Assembly (NCBI RefSeq): GCF_003034915.1
Contig: NZ_PZJX01000057.1
Coordinates: 56,050-120,049, forward strand
Direction: 5' to 3'
Source of the DNA: Mesorhizobium helmanticense
GTDB taxonomy: Bacteria > Pseudomonadota > Alphaproteobacteria > Rhizobiales > Rhizobiaceae
Length of the DNA stretch: 64,000 nt
The first letter of the stretch is position 1. Each line of letters starts with the position of its first letter. This document shows, piece after piece, positions 53,288 to 61,816 of the stretch. Made by a program: the position numbers and the translations under genes. The notes under the pieces were generated by a model. That model did not search any database and was not told where the DNA came from. It worked only from the letters and a program-made list of their open reading frames with translations.

Positions 53288-54243
53288 GCGGCAACTCCAC
53301 TTGCGGCGATCATGCCATTTTCGCGCGCCGCCTCGACCAGGCCGGCGCGCACTGCCTCGTCGGCATCGACGGTCCTGAGGCCGAACCCGGCGAGGGCGAG
53401 CGCTTCGGCATAGAGCGCGCCGAGCCCGCCGGATGCGATCAGCACGATTGGCTCGGCGCTCTTCCCATAGCGGCGGCTGGCCGAGGCGATCTCGCCGCCG
53501 ATCAGCAGACCGGACAGGCAAGCGGCGGCATCGTCGGCTTTCAGGTCCTGCAGCAGGCCGGCGGCGCGGATGGCAAACAGTCTCGATGTGACATCGCCGC
53601 CTTCGGCCAGCGCGCGCTCGCACCAGCGCCGGAAGAACGGATTGTCCGAAGTGACCGGTCCGGGCTGCTCGCCCAGCGAATGGCGCAGGATCGAATGCGC
53701 CGCCAGCACCGAATAAAGCTCGCCGGTCGGCCAGGTGCCGAAACCGGCGACCGAACCGTCCTCGACGACGACCCATTTCGAATGGGTGCCCGGCATGCAG
53801 ACGAGATGGCGGCCCTTTGCCGGCAAACCGGCGCCGGCAAGCTGCGTTTCCTCGCCGCGCATCACGTCGGGTGTATCGGCATGACGCTGGGCGAGGCCGG
53901 GCACGATGCGGATGTCGCGGCGCTGGCCGGGAATGCGGGCCGCCTCCGCCAGGATGGCGCCGATCGGGGCCGGCACGGTGACGTAAGGCGCCTCCAGCCA
54001 GCCCTGGCGCGAGCCGGCCATGCCGCAGATGATGACGGGCAGCGACGCCGGGGCGCCCATGGCGGCGAGGTGGCCTTCGAGCACGGTCGAAAAGCTCTTT
54101 TCGCGCGCGGTGATCAGCCCGTCGTCGCCACGGCGTTCGGCAAGCACCGTGCCGGCACTGTCAAGCAGCCAGGCCCTGAGACGGGTGGTGCCCCAGTCGA
54201 CCGCCGCGACCGCCGGCGCGTTGCTCGCAGTCCCTGGCCTCAC
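53284..54243 (-). CDS. dgoK: 2-dehydro-3-deoxygalactonokinase
   Basis: A 319-residue DgoK-family kinase. AAVDWGTTRLRAWLLD is the N-terminal phosphate-binding segment, ICGMAGSRQGWLEAPYV and MRGEETQLAGA family signatures, and CMPGTHSKWV the nucleotide-binding region. It phosphorylates 2-keto-3-deoxygalactonate. It starts with GTG 54243, overlapping the SDR stop (GTGA), and ends overlapping dgoA. Confidence 0.92.
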   Translation of the reverse strand: MRPGTASNAPAVAAVDWGTTRLRAWLLDSAGTVLAERRGDDGLITAREKSFSTVLEGHLAAMGAPASLPVIICGMAGSRQGWLEAPYVTVPAPIGAILAEAARIPGQRRDIRIVPGLAQRHADTPDVMRGEETQLAGAGLPAKGRHLVCMPGTHSKWVVVEDGSVAGFGTWPTGELYSVLAAHSILRHSLGEQPGPVTSDNPFFRRWCERALAEGGDVTSRLFAIRAAGLLQDLKADDAAACLSGLLIGGEIASASRRYGKSAEPIVLIASGGLGALYAEALALAGFGLRTVDADEAVRAGLVEAARENGMIAASGVAA

Positions 54244-55007
54244 AGGTAACCCCCGTCGACGATCAGCGTCTGCGCCGTCAGCATGCGCGAGGCATCCGAG
54301 GCCAGGAACAGCACCGTGCCGACGAGGTCGTCGGCCTGCATGACGTCCTTGATGCATTGTTTGGCGACATGGGCAGCGATCCGCTCTTCGGTGACCCACA
54401 GCTCTCTCTGCCGTTCGGTGATCACCCAGCCCGGCGCAACGGCGTTGACGCGGATGCGGTCGGCGCCGAGATTGCCGGCAAGGCCCTTGGTCAGGCCGAC
54501 AATGCCGGCCTTGGCAGCGGTATAGGCCGGCATGTCGGGGAAATTCATCAGAAACGACGTCGAGGTGAAGTTGATGATCGATCCGCCGCCAGCCCGCTTC
54601 ATGCCCGGCACCACCGCCTGTGCGGTGAAGAAATGCGGGCGCAGATTGATCGCCTGGTTGTTGTCCCAGAATTCCACGGTGACGTCTTCCACGGCATGGC
54701 GATCGTCAAGCGCGGCATTGTTGACCAGCACGGTGACATCGCCATGCGCCTCAACCGCCATGGCGACAGAGGCGCGCAGCGCCTCGATGTCGCGCAGATC
54801 GGCCTTGAGATAGAGCGGCCGCCGGCCGAGCTCTTTTTCGATGCGGTCGGCCAGTGCCAGGCTCGGACGCTCGGCGATGTCGATGAAGGCGACCTTCGCG
54901 CCCTGGCGGGCAAAACCTTCGGTCAAGGCGGCGCCGATGCCGGAACCACCGCCGGTGATCAACACCGAAGCCCCTTCAAGGTCAACAAAACGCGCCGATG
55001 GCATCAT
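54240..55007 (-). CDS. SDR-family sugar dehydrogenase (probably aldose 1-dehydrogenase)
   Basis: A 255-residue short-chain dehydrogenase with TGGGSGIGA, NNAALDDRH and catalytic YTAAKAGI. GGGAGAG precedes ATG 55007. As first gene of a tightly overlapping operon with dgoK, dgoA and a lactonase it is likely a galactose or arabinose 1-dehydrogenase giving the lactone (inferred from context). The dehydratase needed between aldonate and 2-keto-3-deoxy acid is not in the window. Confidence 0.86.
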   Translation of the reverse strand: MMPSARFVDLEGASVLITGGGSGIGAALTEGFARQGAKVAFIDIAERPSLALADRIEKELGRRPLYLKADLRDIEALRASVAMAVEAHGDVTVLVNNAALDDRHAVEDVTVEFWDNNQAINLRPHFFTAQAVVPGMKRAGGGSIINFTSTSFLMNFPDMPAYTAAKAGIVGLTKGLAGNLGADRIRVNAVAPGWVITERQRELWVTEERIAAHVAKQCIKDVMQADDLVGTVLFLASDASRMLTAQTLIVDGGYL

Positions 55008-55097
55008 TTTTCTCTCCCGATCCAGGCCCTGTCCGGCCGGCGCGCATCCTATCCAGCCAGGTCGAGGGAGCAAGGGCGAAAAAGCAGATTCGCTGGC

Positions 55098-55172
55098 TTG
55101 TCTTTATGCAACGCAAAACCGCTGCGCACCCTCGGGTCAAGCCCGTGGGCATGCTTTTGCGCGACATGCATC
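55098..55172. repeat. Dispersed repeat, family A, copy 4 (rearranged)
   Basis: CTTGTCTTTATGC and ACGCAAAACCGCTGCGCAC match copies 1 and 2. A roughly 24-bp segment (CCTCGGGTCAAGCCC and following) then interrupts the unit before CTTTTGCGCGACATGCAT. The usual ATGCATGTCG left arm is shortened. Confidence 0.65.
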
Positions 55173-55209
55173 AAGTCTGGCAGGACCGTCGCGCCGCGCC
55201 GCCCGGTCG

Positions 55210-56559
55210 TCAGGCCACTGTTGCGCGCATGCCGCTGCGGAACGTATCCCTGATATAGGCGAGCGTGGCGTCGGCATCGGCCGGCCGGCCGAACAGGAAC
55301 CCCTGCCCGCCGGCGCAGCCCAACTGGATAAGACGCTGGGCCTGCGCCTCCTCCTCGATACCTTCGGCGACCACATCCATGCCGAGCCCTTCGCACATGG
55401 CCAGGATTGCCCGGATGATGTGTTCCGACGGGCGATCGTCGAGAATGGAGGCGACGAAGGCGCGGTCGATCTTTAGCTTGTCGAAATGGAATTCGCGCAG
55501 CCGCCCGAGCGAGGACTGGCCGGTGCCGAAATCGTCAAGCGAGACACGGATGCCGACGCGGCGCAGGTCCTCGACGGTCTTCTCGGCGGACGCCGGATCG
55601 TTCATCAGGCCGGTTTCGGTGATCTCGATCTCCAGCCGGCGCGGATCGAAGCCGGTGCGGTCGAGGATCGACAATATATGCAGGCCGGTGTTCTGGTCGA
55701 CGAGCTGCGACGGCGACAGGTTGAAGGACAGGAACAGGTCTTTCGGCCAGGTTCTGGCCGCCTCGGCGGCCTTGTGCAACACAAGCTGCGACAGGGGACC
55801 GATGATGCCGCGTTCCTCGGCGATCGGGATGAAAACCGTGGGCGAGACCGGACCCAGATCGCGATCGGTCCAGCGCGCCAGCGTCTCGAAGCCGACGGCG
55901 CGGCGGGTCCTGAGATCGACGATGGGCTGGAAATGCGGCTCGACCTCGCCGGCCGAAACCGCGCGGCGCAGCGCCTGCTCGATGCGGGTGACGCGCTTGG
56001 CCGCCTCTTCCATTTCCCGGCTGTAGACGACGACCCGCCCGCGGCCCGAACGCTTGGCATGGTAGAGCGCCGTCTCGGCCTTGCTGACCAGGATTTCGGT
56101 GGTCTCGTCGCCCGAATAAAACAGCGAGCAGCCGACCGAGGCCGAAAGCCTGGCGGTGCGTTCGCCGACATCGTAGGGCGCCGAGAGGATCTCGATCAGC
56201 ATGCGCGATCTTGCGGCGACCGCCTCTTCGCTGAACACCATCGGATAGAGAAAGGCGTATTCGTCGGCGCCGATGCGGCAGACGGTGGAGTAGCTGTCCA
56301 TCGAAGCGCGCAGCCGCATTGCCACCTGGACCAGTATATCGTCGCCGGCCTTGTGCCCGAACAGGTCGTTGATCGGCTTGAAGCCGTCGAGATCGAGGAT
56401 GCCGACGGCGAACGGCGCCGGATCGTCGGCGCGGTCGCTGATCAGGCGGTCGACCTTGTCGAAGAAGCGGCGATGATTGCCCAGCCCGGTCAGCGGATCG
56501 GTAAAGGCCTGATCCGTGCCGTCCCTGCCTGTCTGCCCGGTGCCAAACGGAGTTTGCAT
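55210..56559 (-). CDS. Degenerate GGDEF / EAL-domain c-di-GMP phosphodiesterase-like protein
   Basis: A 449-residue protein. The GGDEF domain (about 20-180) carries GADEY in place of GGDEF (CRIGADEYAF), so cyclase activity is doubtful; the upstream DLDGFKPINDLFGH is normal. The EAL domain (about 190-435) has ETL at the EAL position (GFETLARW). It keeps NLSPSQL, EITETGL, DDFGTGQSSL, LKID and the late AEGIE, so hydrolysis of c-di-GMP is plausible. ATG 56559 has AGGGA upstream. An alternative start at 56664 would add a hydrophobic stretch that could be a membrane anchor. Confidence 0.85.
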   Translation of the reverse strand: MQTPFGTGQTGRDGTDQAFTDPLTGLGNHRRFFDKVDRLISDRADDPAPFAVGILDLDGFKPINDLFGHKAGDDILVQVAMRLRASMDSYSTVCRIGADEYAFLYPMVFSEEAVAARSRMLIEILSAPYDVGERTARLSASVGCSLFYSGDETTEILVSKAETALYHAKRSGRGRVVVYSREMEEAAKRVTRIEQALRRAVSAGEVEPHFQPIVDLRTRRAVGFETLARWTDRDLGPVSPTVFIPIAEERGIIGPLSQLVLHKAAEAARTWPKDLFLSFNLSPSQLVDQNTGLHILSILDRTGFDPRRLEIEITETGLMNDPASAEKTVEDLRRVGIRVSLDDFGTGQSSLGRLREFHFDKLKIDRAFVASILDDRPSEHIIRAILAMCEGLGMDVVAEGIEEEAQAQRLIQLGCAGGQGFLFGRPADADATLAYIRDTFRSGMRATVA

Positions 56560-56735
56560 CGGTGTCCCTGTCTTCAAGCCGGAATAAATTCCGACACTGG
56601 CGGCAAACACTGGCAGCAAACCGTTTAGGAAACGTATCCCTGCGCCAAGCGAAGCGTGCGTCATAACGGCTCTGGCCAATTGGCAGAAGGCGCCAAGTTC
56701 CGTATATCGCTGTCGATGAGCATTGGAGACCTGCC

Positions 56736-57677
56736 GTGAAGTTGAAAGTCGCCGTCCAGATGGACCACGTCTCCACCGTCTCGATTGCCGGCGACACCTC
56801 GTTCGCGCTGTCGCTGGAAGCGCAGCGGCGCGGCCACCAGCTGTTTCACTACACGCCCGACCGGCTGTCGATGCGCGACGGCAAGGTGTTCGCGCGCATC
56901 GAGGAGCTGAAAGTCCGCGACGAGAAGGGCAACCATTATTCGCTGGGCGAGAAGGTGCGCACCGACCTGTCTGAGATGGATATCATCCTGCTCAGGCAGG
57001 ATCCGCCTTTCGACATGAACTACATCACGACGACGCATATCCTCGAGCGCATCCATCCCAGGACATTGGTCGTCAACGACCCGGCCTGGGTGCGCAACAG
57101 CCCGGAAAAGATCTTCGTCACCGAATTTCCCGACCTGATGCCGGAAACGCTGATCACCAAGGACCCCCTGGAAGTCACCGCCTTCCGCAAGGAGTTCGGC
57201 GACATCATCGTCAAGCCGCTTTACGGCAATGGCGGCGCCGGCATCTTCCATCTGCACGAGGCCGACCGCAACCTTGCCTCGCTGCTCGAAATGTTCGGCC
57301 AGATGTTCCGCGAGCCCTATATCGTGCAGCGCTATCTCAAGGACGTGCGCAAGGGCGACAAGCGCATCATCCTGATCGACGGCGAGGCGGTCGGCGCCAT
57401 CAACCGGGTGCCGGCCGAGCACGATTCCCGCTCCAACATGCATGTCGGCGGCCGCGCCGAGAAGACCGAGCTGACCGAGCGCGAGCGCGAGATCTGCGCC
57501 CGCATCGGCCCGTCGCTGAAAGAGCGCGGTTTTATCCTGGTCGGCATCGACGTCATCGGCGACTACATGACCGAGATCAACGTGACCTCGCCGACCGGCC
57601 TGCGCGAGGTCCTGCGTTTTGGCGGCGCCGATATCGCTGGGCTGTTCTGGGATTGTGTCGAGGGCAAGCGGAAGTAA
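56736..57677 (+). CDS. gshB: Glutathione synthetase
   Basis: A 313-residue prokaryotic GshB. An N-terminal MKLKVAVQMDHVSTV domain leads to an ATP-grasp with VKPLYGNGGAGIF, QRYLKDVRKGDKRIILIDGE and DVIGDYMTEINVTSPTGLRE. It joins gamma-glutamylcysteine and glycine in an ATP-dependent step. It starts with GTG 56736; GGAG is 7 nt upstream. It is divergent from the GGDEF/EAL gene. Confidence 0.95.
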   Translation: MKLKVAVQMDHVSTVSIAGDTSFALSLEAQRRGHQLFHYTPDRLSMRDGKVFARIEELKVRDEKGNHYSLGEKVRTDLSEMDIILLRQDPPFDMNYITTTHILERIHPRTLVVNDPAWVRNSPEKIFVTEFPDLMPETLITKDPLEVTAFRKEFGDIIVKPLYGNGGAGIFHLHEADRNLASLLEMFGQMFREPYIVQRYLKDVRKGDKRIILIDGEAVGAINRVPAEHDSRSNMHVGGRAEKTELTEREREICARIGPSLKERGFILVGIDVIGDYMTEINVTSPTGLREVLRFGGADIAGLFWDCVEGKRK

Positions 57678-57821
57678 TTGCTCTTGCGTCGCCGAACGCG
57701 ACACTCCGTTGTTCCCGTAATGTTCTTGCCTAAGACGGAAATCTGTGGTTGTCTGCGGTGACGCCGTTCGCGGCATGATCGCATGGGCTTCGGGCAAGCC
57801 GGTATCCGGGGGCAGATTAGA

Positions 57822-59354
57822 ATGGTGGCGCGGGTTCGCACGGTCGCTTTCCAGGGCATCGAGGCCGTGCCGGTAGACGTCCAGGTGATGATCGCGCCGG
57901 GCAAGGTCGGCATGCATATTGTCGGCCTAGCCGACAAGGCGGTGGCCGAAAGCCGCGAGCGGGTGCAGGCGGCGTTGCATGCCTCCGGCCTGTCGATGCC
58001 GTCGAAAAAAGTGACGGTCAATCTGGCGCCGGCCGACCTGCCCAAGGAAGGCAGCCACTACGATCTGCCGATCGCGCTTGGGCTGATGGCGGCACTCGGC
58101 GCCATTCCGGGCGACATGCTGGCCGGCTATGTCGTGCTTGGCGAATTGTCGCTCGACGGCACCATCGCCGCGGTGGCCGGCGCGCTGCCGGCGGCGATCG
58201 GCGCCAATGCCGAGGGCAAGGGCCTGATCTGCCCGTTCGCCTGCGGGCCGGAAGCGGCCTGGGCCGGCAAGGAGTTCGATATATTGGCGCCGCGCAGCCT
58301 GATTGCGATCGCCAACCATTTCCGCGGCACGCAGGTGCTGTACAGGCCCGAAGCCGGCATCAAGCTGGCGCCGCGCGACCTGCCCGACCTCTCCGATATC
58401 AAGGGCCAGGAGAGCGCCAAGCGGGCGCTCGAGGTGGCTGCGGCCGGCGGGCACAACCTGCTGATGGTCGGCCCGCCAGGCTCGGGCAAATCGATGCTGG
58501 CGCAGCGGCTGCCGTCGATCCTGCCGCCGCTGGCGCCGAAGGAGCTTCTGGAAGTGTCGATGATCGCCTCGGTCGCGGGCGAGCTCGGCGAAGGCAAGCT
58601 GACCGACCGGCGGCCGTTCCGCGCCCCGCACCATTCGGCCTCGATGGCGGCGATGGTCGGCGGCGGCTTGCGGGTGCGGCCGGGCGAGGCCTCCCTTGCC
58701 CATCACGGCGTGCTGTTCCTCGACGAGTTCCCGGAATTCTCGCCGCAGACGCTCGACGCGCTGCGCCAGCCGCTCGAGACCGGCGACTGCATGATCGCGC
58801 GCGCCAACCACCGCGTCACCTATCCGGCCCGCATCCAGCTGGTCGCGGCGATGAACCCGTGCCGCTGCGGCATGGCCGGCGAGCCCGGCTATCGCTGCCT
58901 GCGCGGCGACCGCTGCCGCACCGATTACCAGGCGCGCATCTCAGGCCCGCTGCTCGACCGCATCGATCTCAGGATCGAGGTGCCGGCGGTCTCGGCCGGC
59001 GATCTGATCCGGCCCGACCGGGCGGAGAAAAGCGCCGATGTGGCGTTGCGCGTGGCGCGCGCCCGCACCATCCAGCGCGAGCGTTTCGAACGGCTTGGCG
59101 TCACCTCCGCCACCACCAACGCACATTGCTCGCCTTCGGTCATCGAGGAGATCGCCATGCCGGATGCATCCGGCCTGTCGCTGCTCAAGGACGCCAGCGA
59201 AAAGCTCGGCTTTTCCGCCCGCGCCTACCACCGTGTGCTGAAAGTGGCGCGCACGCTGGCCGATCTCGACGCCAGCGAGGCGGTCGGACGTATCCATCTG
59301 GCCGAAGCGATCTCCTACCGGATGAGCTCGGAGCGGATGGCGCAGGCGGCGTGA
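57822..59354 (+). CDS. comM: ComM/YifB family Mg-chelatase-like AAA+ protein
   Basis: A 510-residue protein. The N-terminal ChlI-like Lon-type domain (GMHIVGLADKAVAESRERV) is followed by an AAA+ core with Walker A GPPGSGKS, APHHSASMAAMVGGG, Walker B LFLDEF, and a Cys-rich MNPCRCG segment. ComM is a branch-migration helicase for natural transformation in some bacteria; YifB homologues are widespread and often of unclear role. Start 57822 (MVARVRTVAFQG) is canonical. It is convergent with glcB. Confidence 0.92.
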   Translation: MVARVRTVAFQGIEAVPVDVQVMIAPGKVGMHIVGLADKAVAESRERVQAALHASGLSMPSKKVTVNLAPADLPKEGSHYDLPIALGLMAALGAIPGDMLAGYVVLGELSLDGTIAAVAGALPAAIGANAEGKGLICPFACGPEAAWAGKEFDILAPRSLIAIANHFRGTQVLYRPEAGIKLAPRDLPDLSDIKGQESAKRALEVAAAGGHNLLMVGPPGSGKSMLAQRLPSILPPLAPKELLEVSMIASVAGELGEGKLTDRRPFRAPHHSASMAAMVGGGLRVRPGEASLAHHGVLFLDEFPEFSPQTLDALRQPLETGDCMIARANHRVTYPARIQLVAAMNPCRCGMAGEPGYRCLRGDRCRTDYQARISGPLLDRIDLRIEVPAVSAGDLIRPDRAEKSADVALRVARARTIQRERFERLGVTSATTNAHCSPSVIEEIAMPDASGLSLLKDASEKLGFSARAYHRVLKVARTLADLDASEAVGRIHLAEAISYRMSSERMAQAA

Positions 59355-59357
59355 GCT

Positions 59358-59378
59358 CCCTCCCCCTTGAGGGGAGGG
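59358..59378. terminator. Hairpin between convergent comM and glcB
   Basis: CCCTCCCC (59358-59365) and GGGGAGGG (59371-59378) form a perfect 8-bp stem with a 5-nt loop, 4 bp past the comM stop and 6 bp past the glcB stop. A bidirectional terminator is possible; there is no T-tract. It may be a short intergenic repeat instead. Confidence 0.45.
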
Positions 59379-59383
59379 GAACC

Positions 59384-61558
59384 TCAGCCCGCCTGCTCTT
59401 TCGCCTTCAGTTCCAACCGCCGCGCGTGCAGCACCGGTTCGGTGTAGCCGTTGGGCTGGACGCGGCCCTTGAACACCAGGTCGCAGGCGGCGAGGAAGGC
59501 GATGGAGTTCTCGAAATCCGGCGCCATCGGCCGGTAGAGCGGGTCGTTCTCGTTCTGGCGGTCGACGATGGCCGCCATGCGCTTCATCGTCGCCATCACC
59601 TGATCCGAGGTGCAGACGCCGTGGTGCAGCCAGTTGGCGATGTGCTGCGAGGAGATGCGCAGCGTGGCGCGGTCTTCCATCAGGCCGACATCGTGGATAT
59701 CAGGCACCTTGGAGCAGCCGACGCCCTGGTCGATCCAGCGCACGACATAGCCCAGAATGCCTTGCGCGTTGTTGTCGAGCTCGGCCTGGATGTCGGCCGG
59801 CGACCAGTTCGGCCGCACCGCCACCGGCACAGAGAGGATGTCGTCGAGCCTGGCCTTGGGCCGGTTCTTCAGCGCCGCCTGGACGGCCTGCACATCGACC
59901 TTGTGATAGTGCGTGGCGTGCAGCGTCGCCGCCGTCGGCGACGGCACCCAGGCGGTGTTGGCGCCGGCCTTGGGGTGGGCGATCTTTTGCTCCAGCATCG
60001 CCGCCATCAGGTCCGGCATCGCCCACATGCCCTTGCCGATCTGGGCGTGGCCGGCCAGTCCGCATTCGAGGCCCGTATCGACATTCCAGGCTTCGTAGGC
60101 GGCAATCCAGGCGGCCTGCTTCATGTCGCCCTTGCGGATCATCGGGCCGGCTTCCATCGAAGTGTGGATCTCGTCGCCGGTGCGGTCGAGGAAGCCGGTG
60201 TTGATGAAGACGACGCGGTCTTTTGCCGTGCGGATCGCCTCCTTGAGGTTGACGGTGGTGCGCCGCTCCTCGTCCATGATGCCCATCTTGATGGTATTGG
60301 CGGGCATGCCGAGCAGTGCCTCGACGCGGTCAAAGATCTCGACGGCGAAGGCGACTTCCTCGGGGCCGTGCATCTTGGGCTTCACCACATACATCGAGCC
60401 GGCGCGGGAATTGGCGCGCCGCCCGTTCGGCCCGACATCATGCAGCGCGATCAGCGCCGTCATGGCGGCATCCATGATGCCTTCCGGCACCTCGTTGCCG
60501 TCGCGGTCCAGGATCGCCGGATTGGTCATGAGGTGGCCGACATTGCGCACCAGCATCAGCGAGCGGCCGGGCAGCGTCAGCGTGGAACCATCGGGCGCGG
60601 TGTAGGCGCGGTCGGGATTGAGCTTGCGGGTAAAAGTCTTGCCGGCCTTGGTGATCTCTTCCGCCAGGTCGCCCTTCATCAGGCCGAGCCAGTTGCGGTA
60701 GACCACGACCTTATCCTGCGCATCCACCGCCGCGACCGAATCCTCGCAGTCCTGGATGGTGGTCAGCGCCGATTCCAGCACGACATCGGCAATGCCTGCC
60801 GGATCGGTGCGGCCGATCTGGTTGGCGCGGTCGATGACGATCTCGATGTGCAACCCGTTCCTGACCAGCAGGACAGCATCGGGGTTGGCGGCGTCGCCGC
60901 GATAGCCGGCAAATTGCCTGGGGTCGGCCAGCGTGGTGGCGCCGGCGCCCTCACCCAGCCGCAGCATGCCGTGGGCAATCGAGAGACCGTTCACCCCCGC
61001 CCATTTGCCCGAGGTGAGCGGCACCGCCTCGTCGAGGAAATTTTTCGCCCAGGCGATGACTTTCGCGCCCCGCGCGGGATTGAAGCCCTTGCCCTTCTCG
61101 GCGCCGCCGGTCTCGGGGATGGCGTCGGTGCCATAGAGCGCGTCATAGAGCGAGCCCCAGCGGGCATTGGCGGCGTTCAGCGCATAGCGCGCATTCATCA
61201 CCGGCACGACCAGCTGCGGCCCGGCAACGCGGGCGATCTCCGGGTCGACATTGCCGGTGGCGACCGAGAAGGCCGGCCCTTCCGGCACGAGATAGCCGAT
61301 CTCCCTCAGGAAATTCTTGTAGGCTTCCATGTCGACCGGGGCGCCGTTGTCACGGTACCAGCCGTCGAGCTTTTCCTGCATGGCGTCGCGCTTTTCCAGC
61401 AGCGCCCGGTTCTTCGGCGCCAAATCGCTAACGATGGCGGCAAAGCCGGTCCAGAAGGCGTCCGCCTCGATGCCGGTGCCCGGCAGCGCTTCGTGCGCGA
61501 CAAAGTCGTGCAATTCGCGGGCAATCCGCAATCCAGCGATCTCGATGCGATCGGTCAT
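59384..61558 (-). CDS. glcB: Malate synthase G
   Basis: A 724-residue isoform G, the expected full length. It condenses glyoxylate and acetyl-CoA to malate in the glyoxylate route. GLMKGDLAEEITKAGKTFTR, a region with VEALLGMPANTIKMGIMDEE containing the catalytic acidic residues, and FINTGFLDRTGDEIHTSMEA are family signatures. It is transcribed alone; its promoter would lie next to the inverted repeat at 61664-61806. Confidence 0.96.
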   Translation of the reverse strand: MTDRIEIAGLRIARELHDFVAHEALPGTGIEADAFWTGFAAIVSDLAPKNRALLEKRDAMQEKLDGWYRDNGAPVDMEAYKNFLREIGYLVPEGPAFSVATGNVDPEIARVAGPQLVVPVMNARYALNAANARWGSLYDALYGTDAIPETGGAEKGKGFNPARGAKVIAWAKNFLDEAVPLTSGKWAGVNGLSIAHGMLRLGEGAGATTLADPRQFAGYRGDAANPDAVLLVRNGLHIEIVIDRANQIGRTDPAGIADVVLESALTTIQDCEDSVAAVDAQDKVVVYRNWLGLMKGDLAEEITKAGKTFTRKLNPDRAYTAPDGSTLTLPGRSLMLVRNVGHLMTNPAILDRDGNEVPEGIMDAAMTALIALHDVGPNGRRANSRAGSMYVVKPKMHGPEEVAFAVEIFDRVEALLGMPANTIKMGIMDEERRTTVNLKEAIRTAKDRVVFINTGFLDRTGDEIHTSMEAGPMIRKGDMKQAAWIAAYEAWNVDTGLECGLAGHAQIGKGMWAMPDLMAAMLEQKIAHPKAGANTAWVPSPTAATLHATHYHKVDVQAVQAALKNRPKARLDDILSVPVAVRPNWSPADIQAELDNNAQGILGYVVRWIDQGVGCSKVPDIHDVGLMEDRATLRISSQHIANWLHHGVCTSDQVMATMKRMAAIVDRQNENDPLYRPMAPDFENSIAFLAACDLVFKGRVQPNGYTEPVLHARRLELKAKEQAG

Positions 61559-61663
61559 CAGGGCTTCTCCAGGCGAAGGCTTTGCGCGCCTTTGGCATGT
61601 TGGGCTGGCAGGGTCAATTCAGCTTAGGGTGAAGGGGCGGATTTTGGGGGCGGCGCGCCCTTC

Positions 61664-61806
61664 CCTTCTCCCCTTGTGGGAGAAGGTGTCGCCGAAGGCG
61701 ACGGATGAGGGGTGCTCCAGAAACCACCATCGTCTCATTCCTTCCAACACCCCTCATCCGTCTCGGCGCTGCGCGCCGATCCACCTTCTCCCACAAGGGG
61801 AGAAGG
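61664..61806. repeat. 143-bp intergenic inverted repeat
   Basis: Left arm CCTTCTCCCCTTGTGG and on (61664-61686) is complementary to the right arm 61784-61806. Inner stretches GGATGAGGGGTG and CACCCCTCATCC also pair. Each arm itself contains small palindromes (TTCTCCC..GGGAGAA). It lies between the glcB start and the hyuA stop, and resembles the abundant Mesorhizobium intergenic palindromes. Confidence 0.75.
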
Positions 61807-61816
61807 AGAGGCGCTC

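Noticed and set aside
58859..61627. A 922-codon plus-strand frame across comM and glcB
   Set aside because: It runs through comM in another frame and then antisense to malate synthase G; the translated sequence is His/Asp/Arg-rich shadow.
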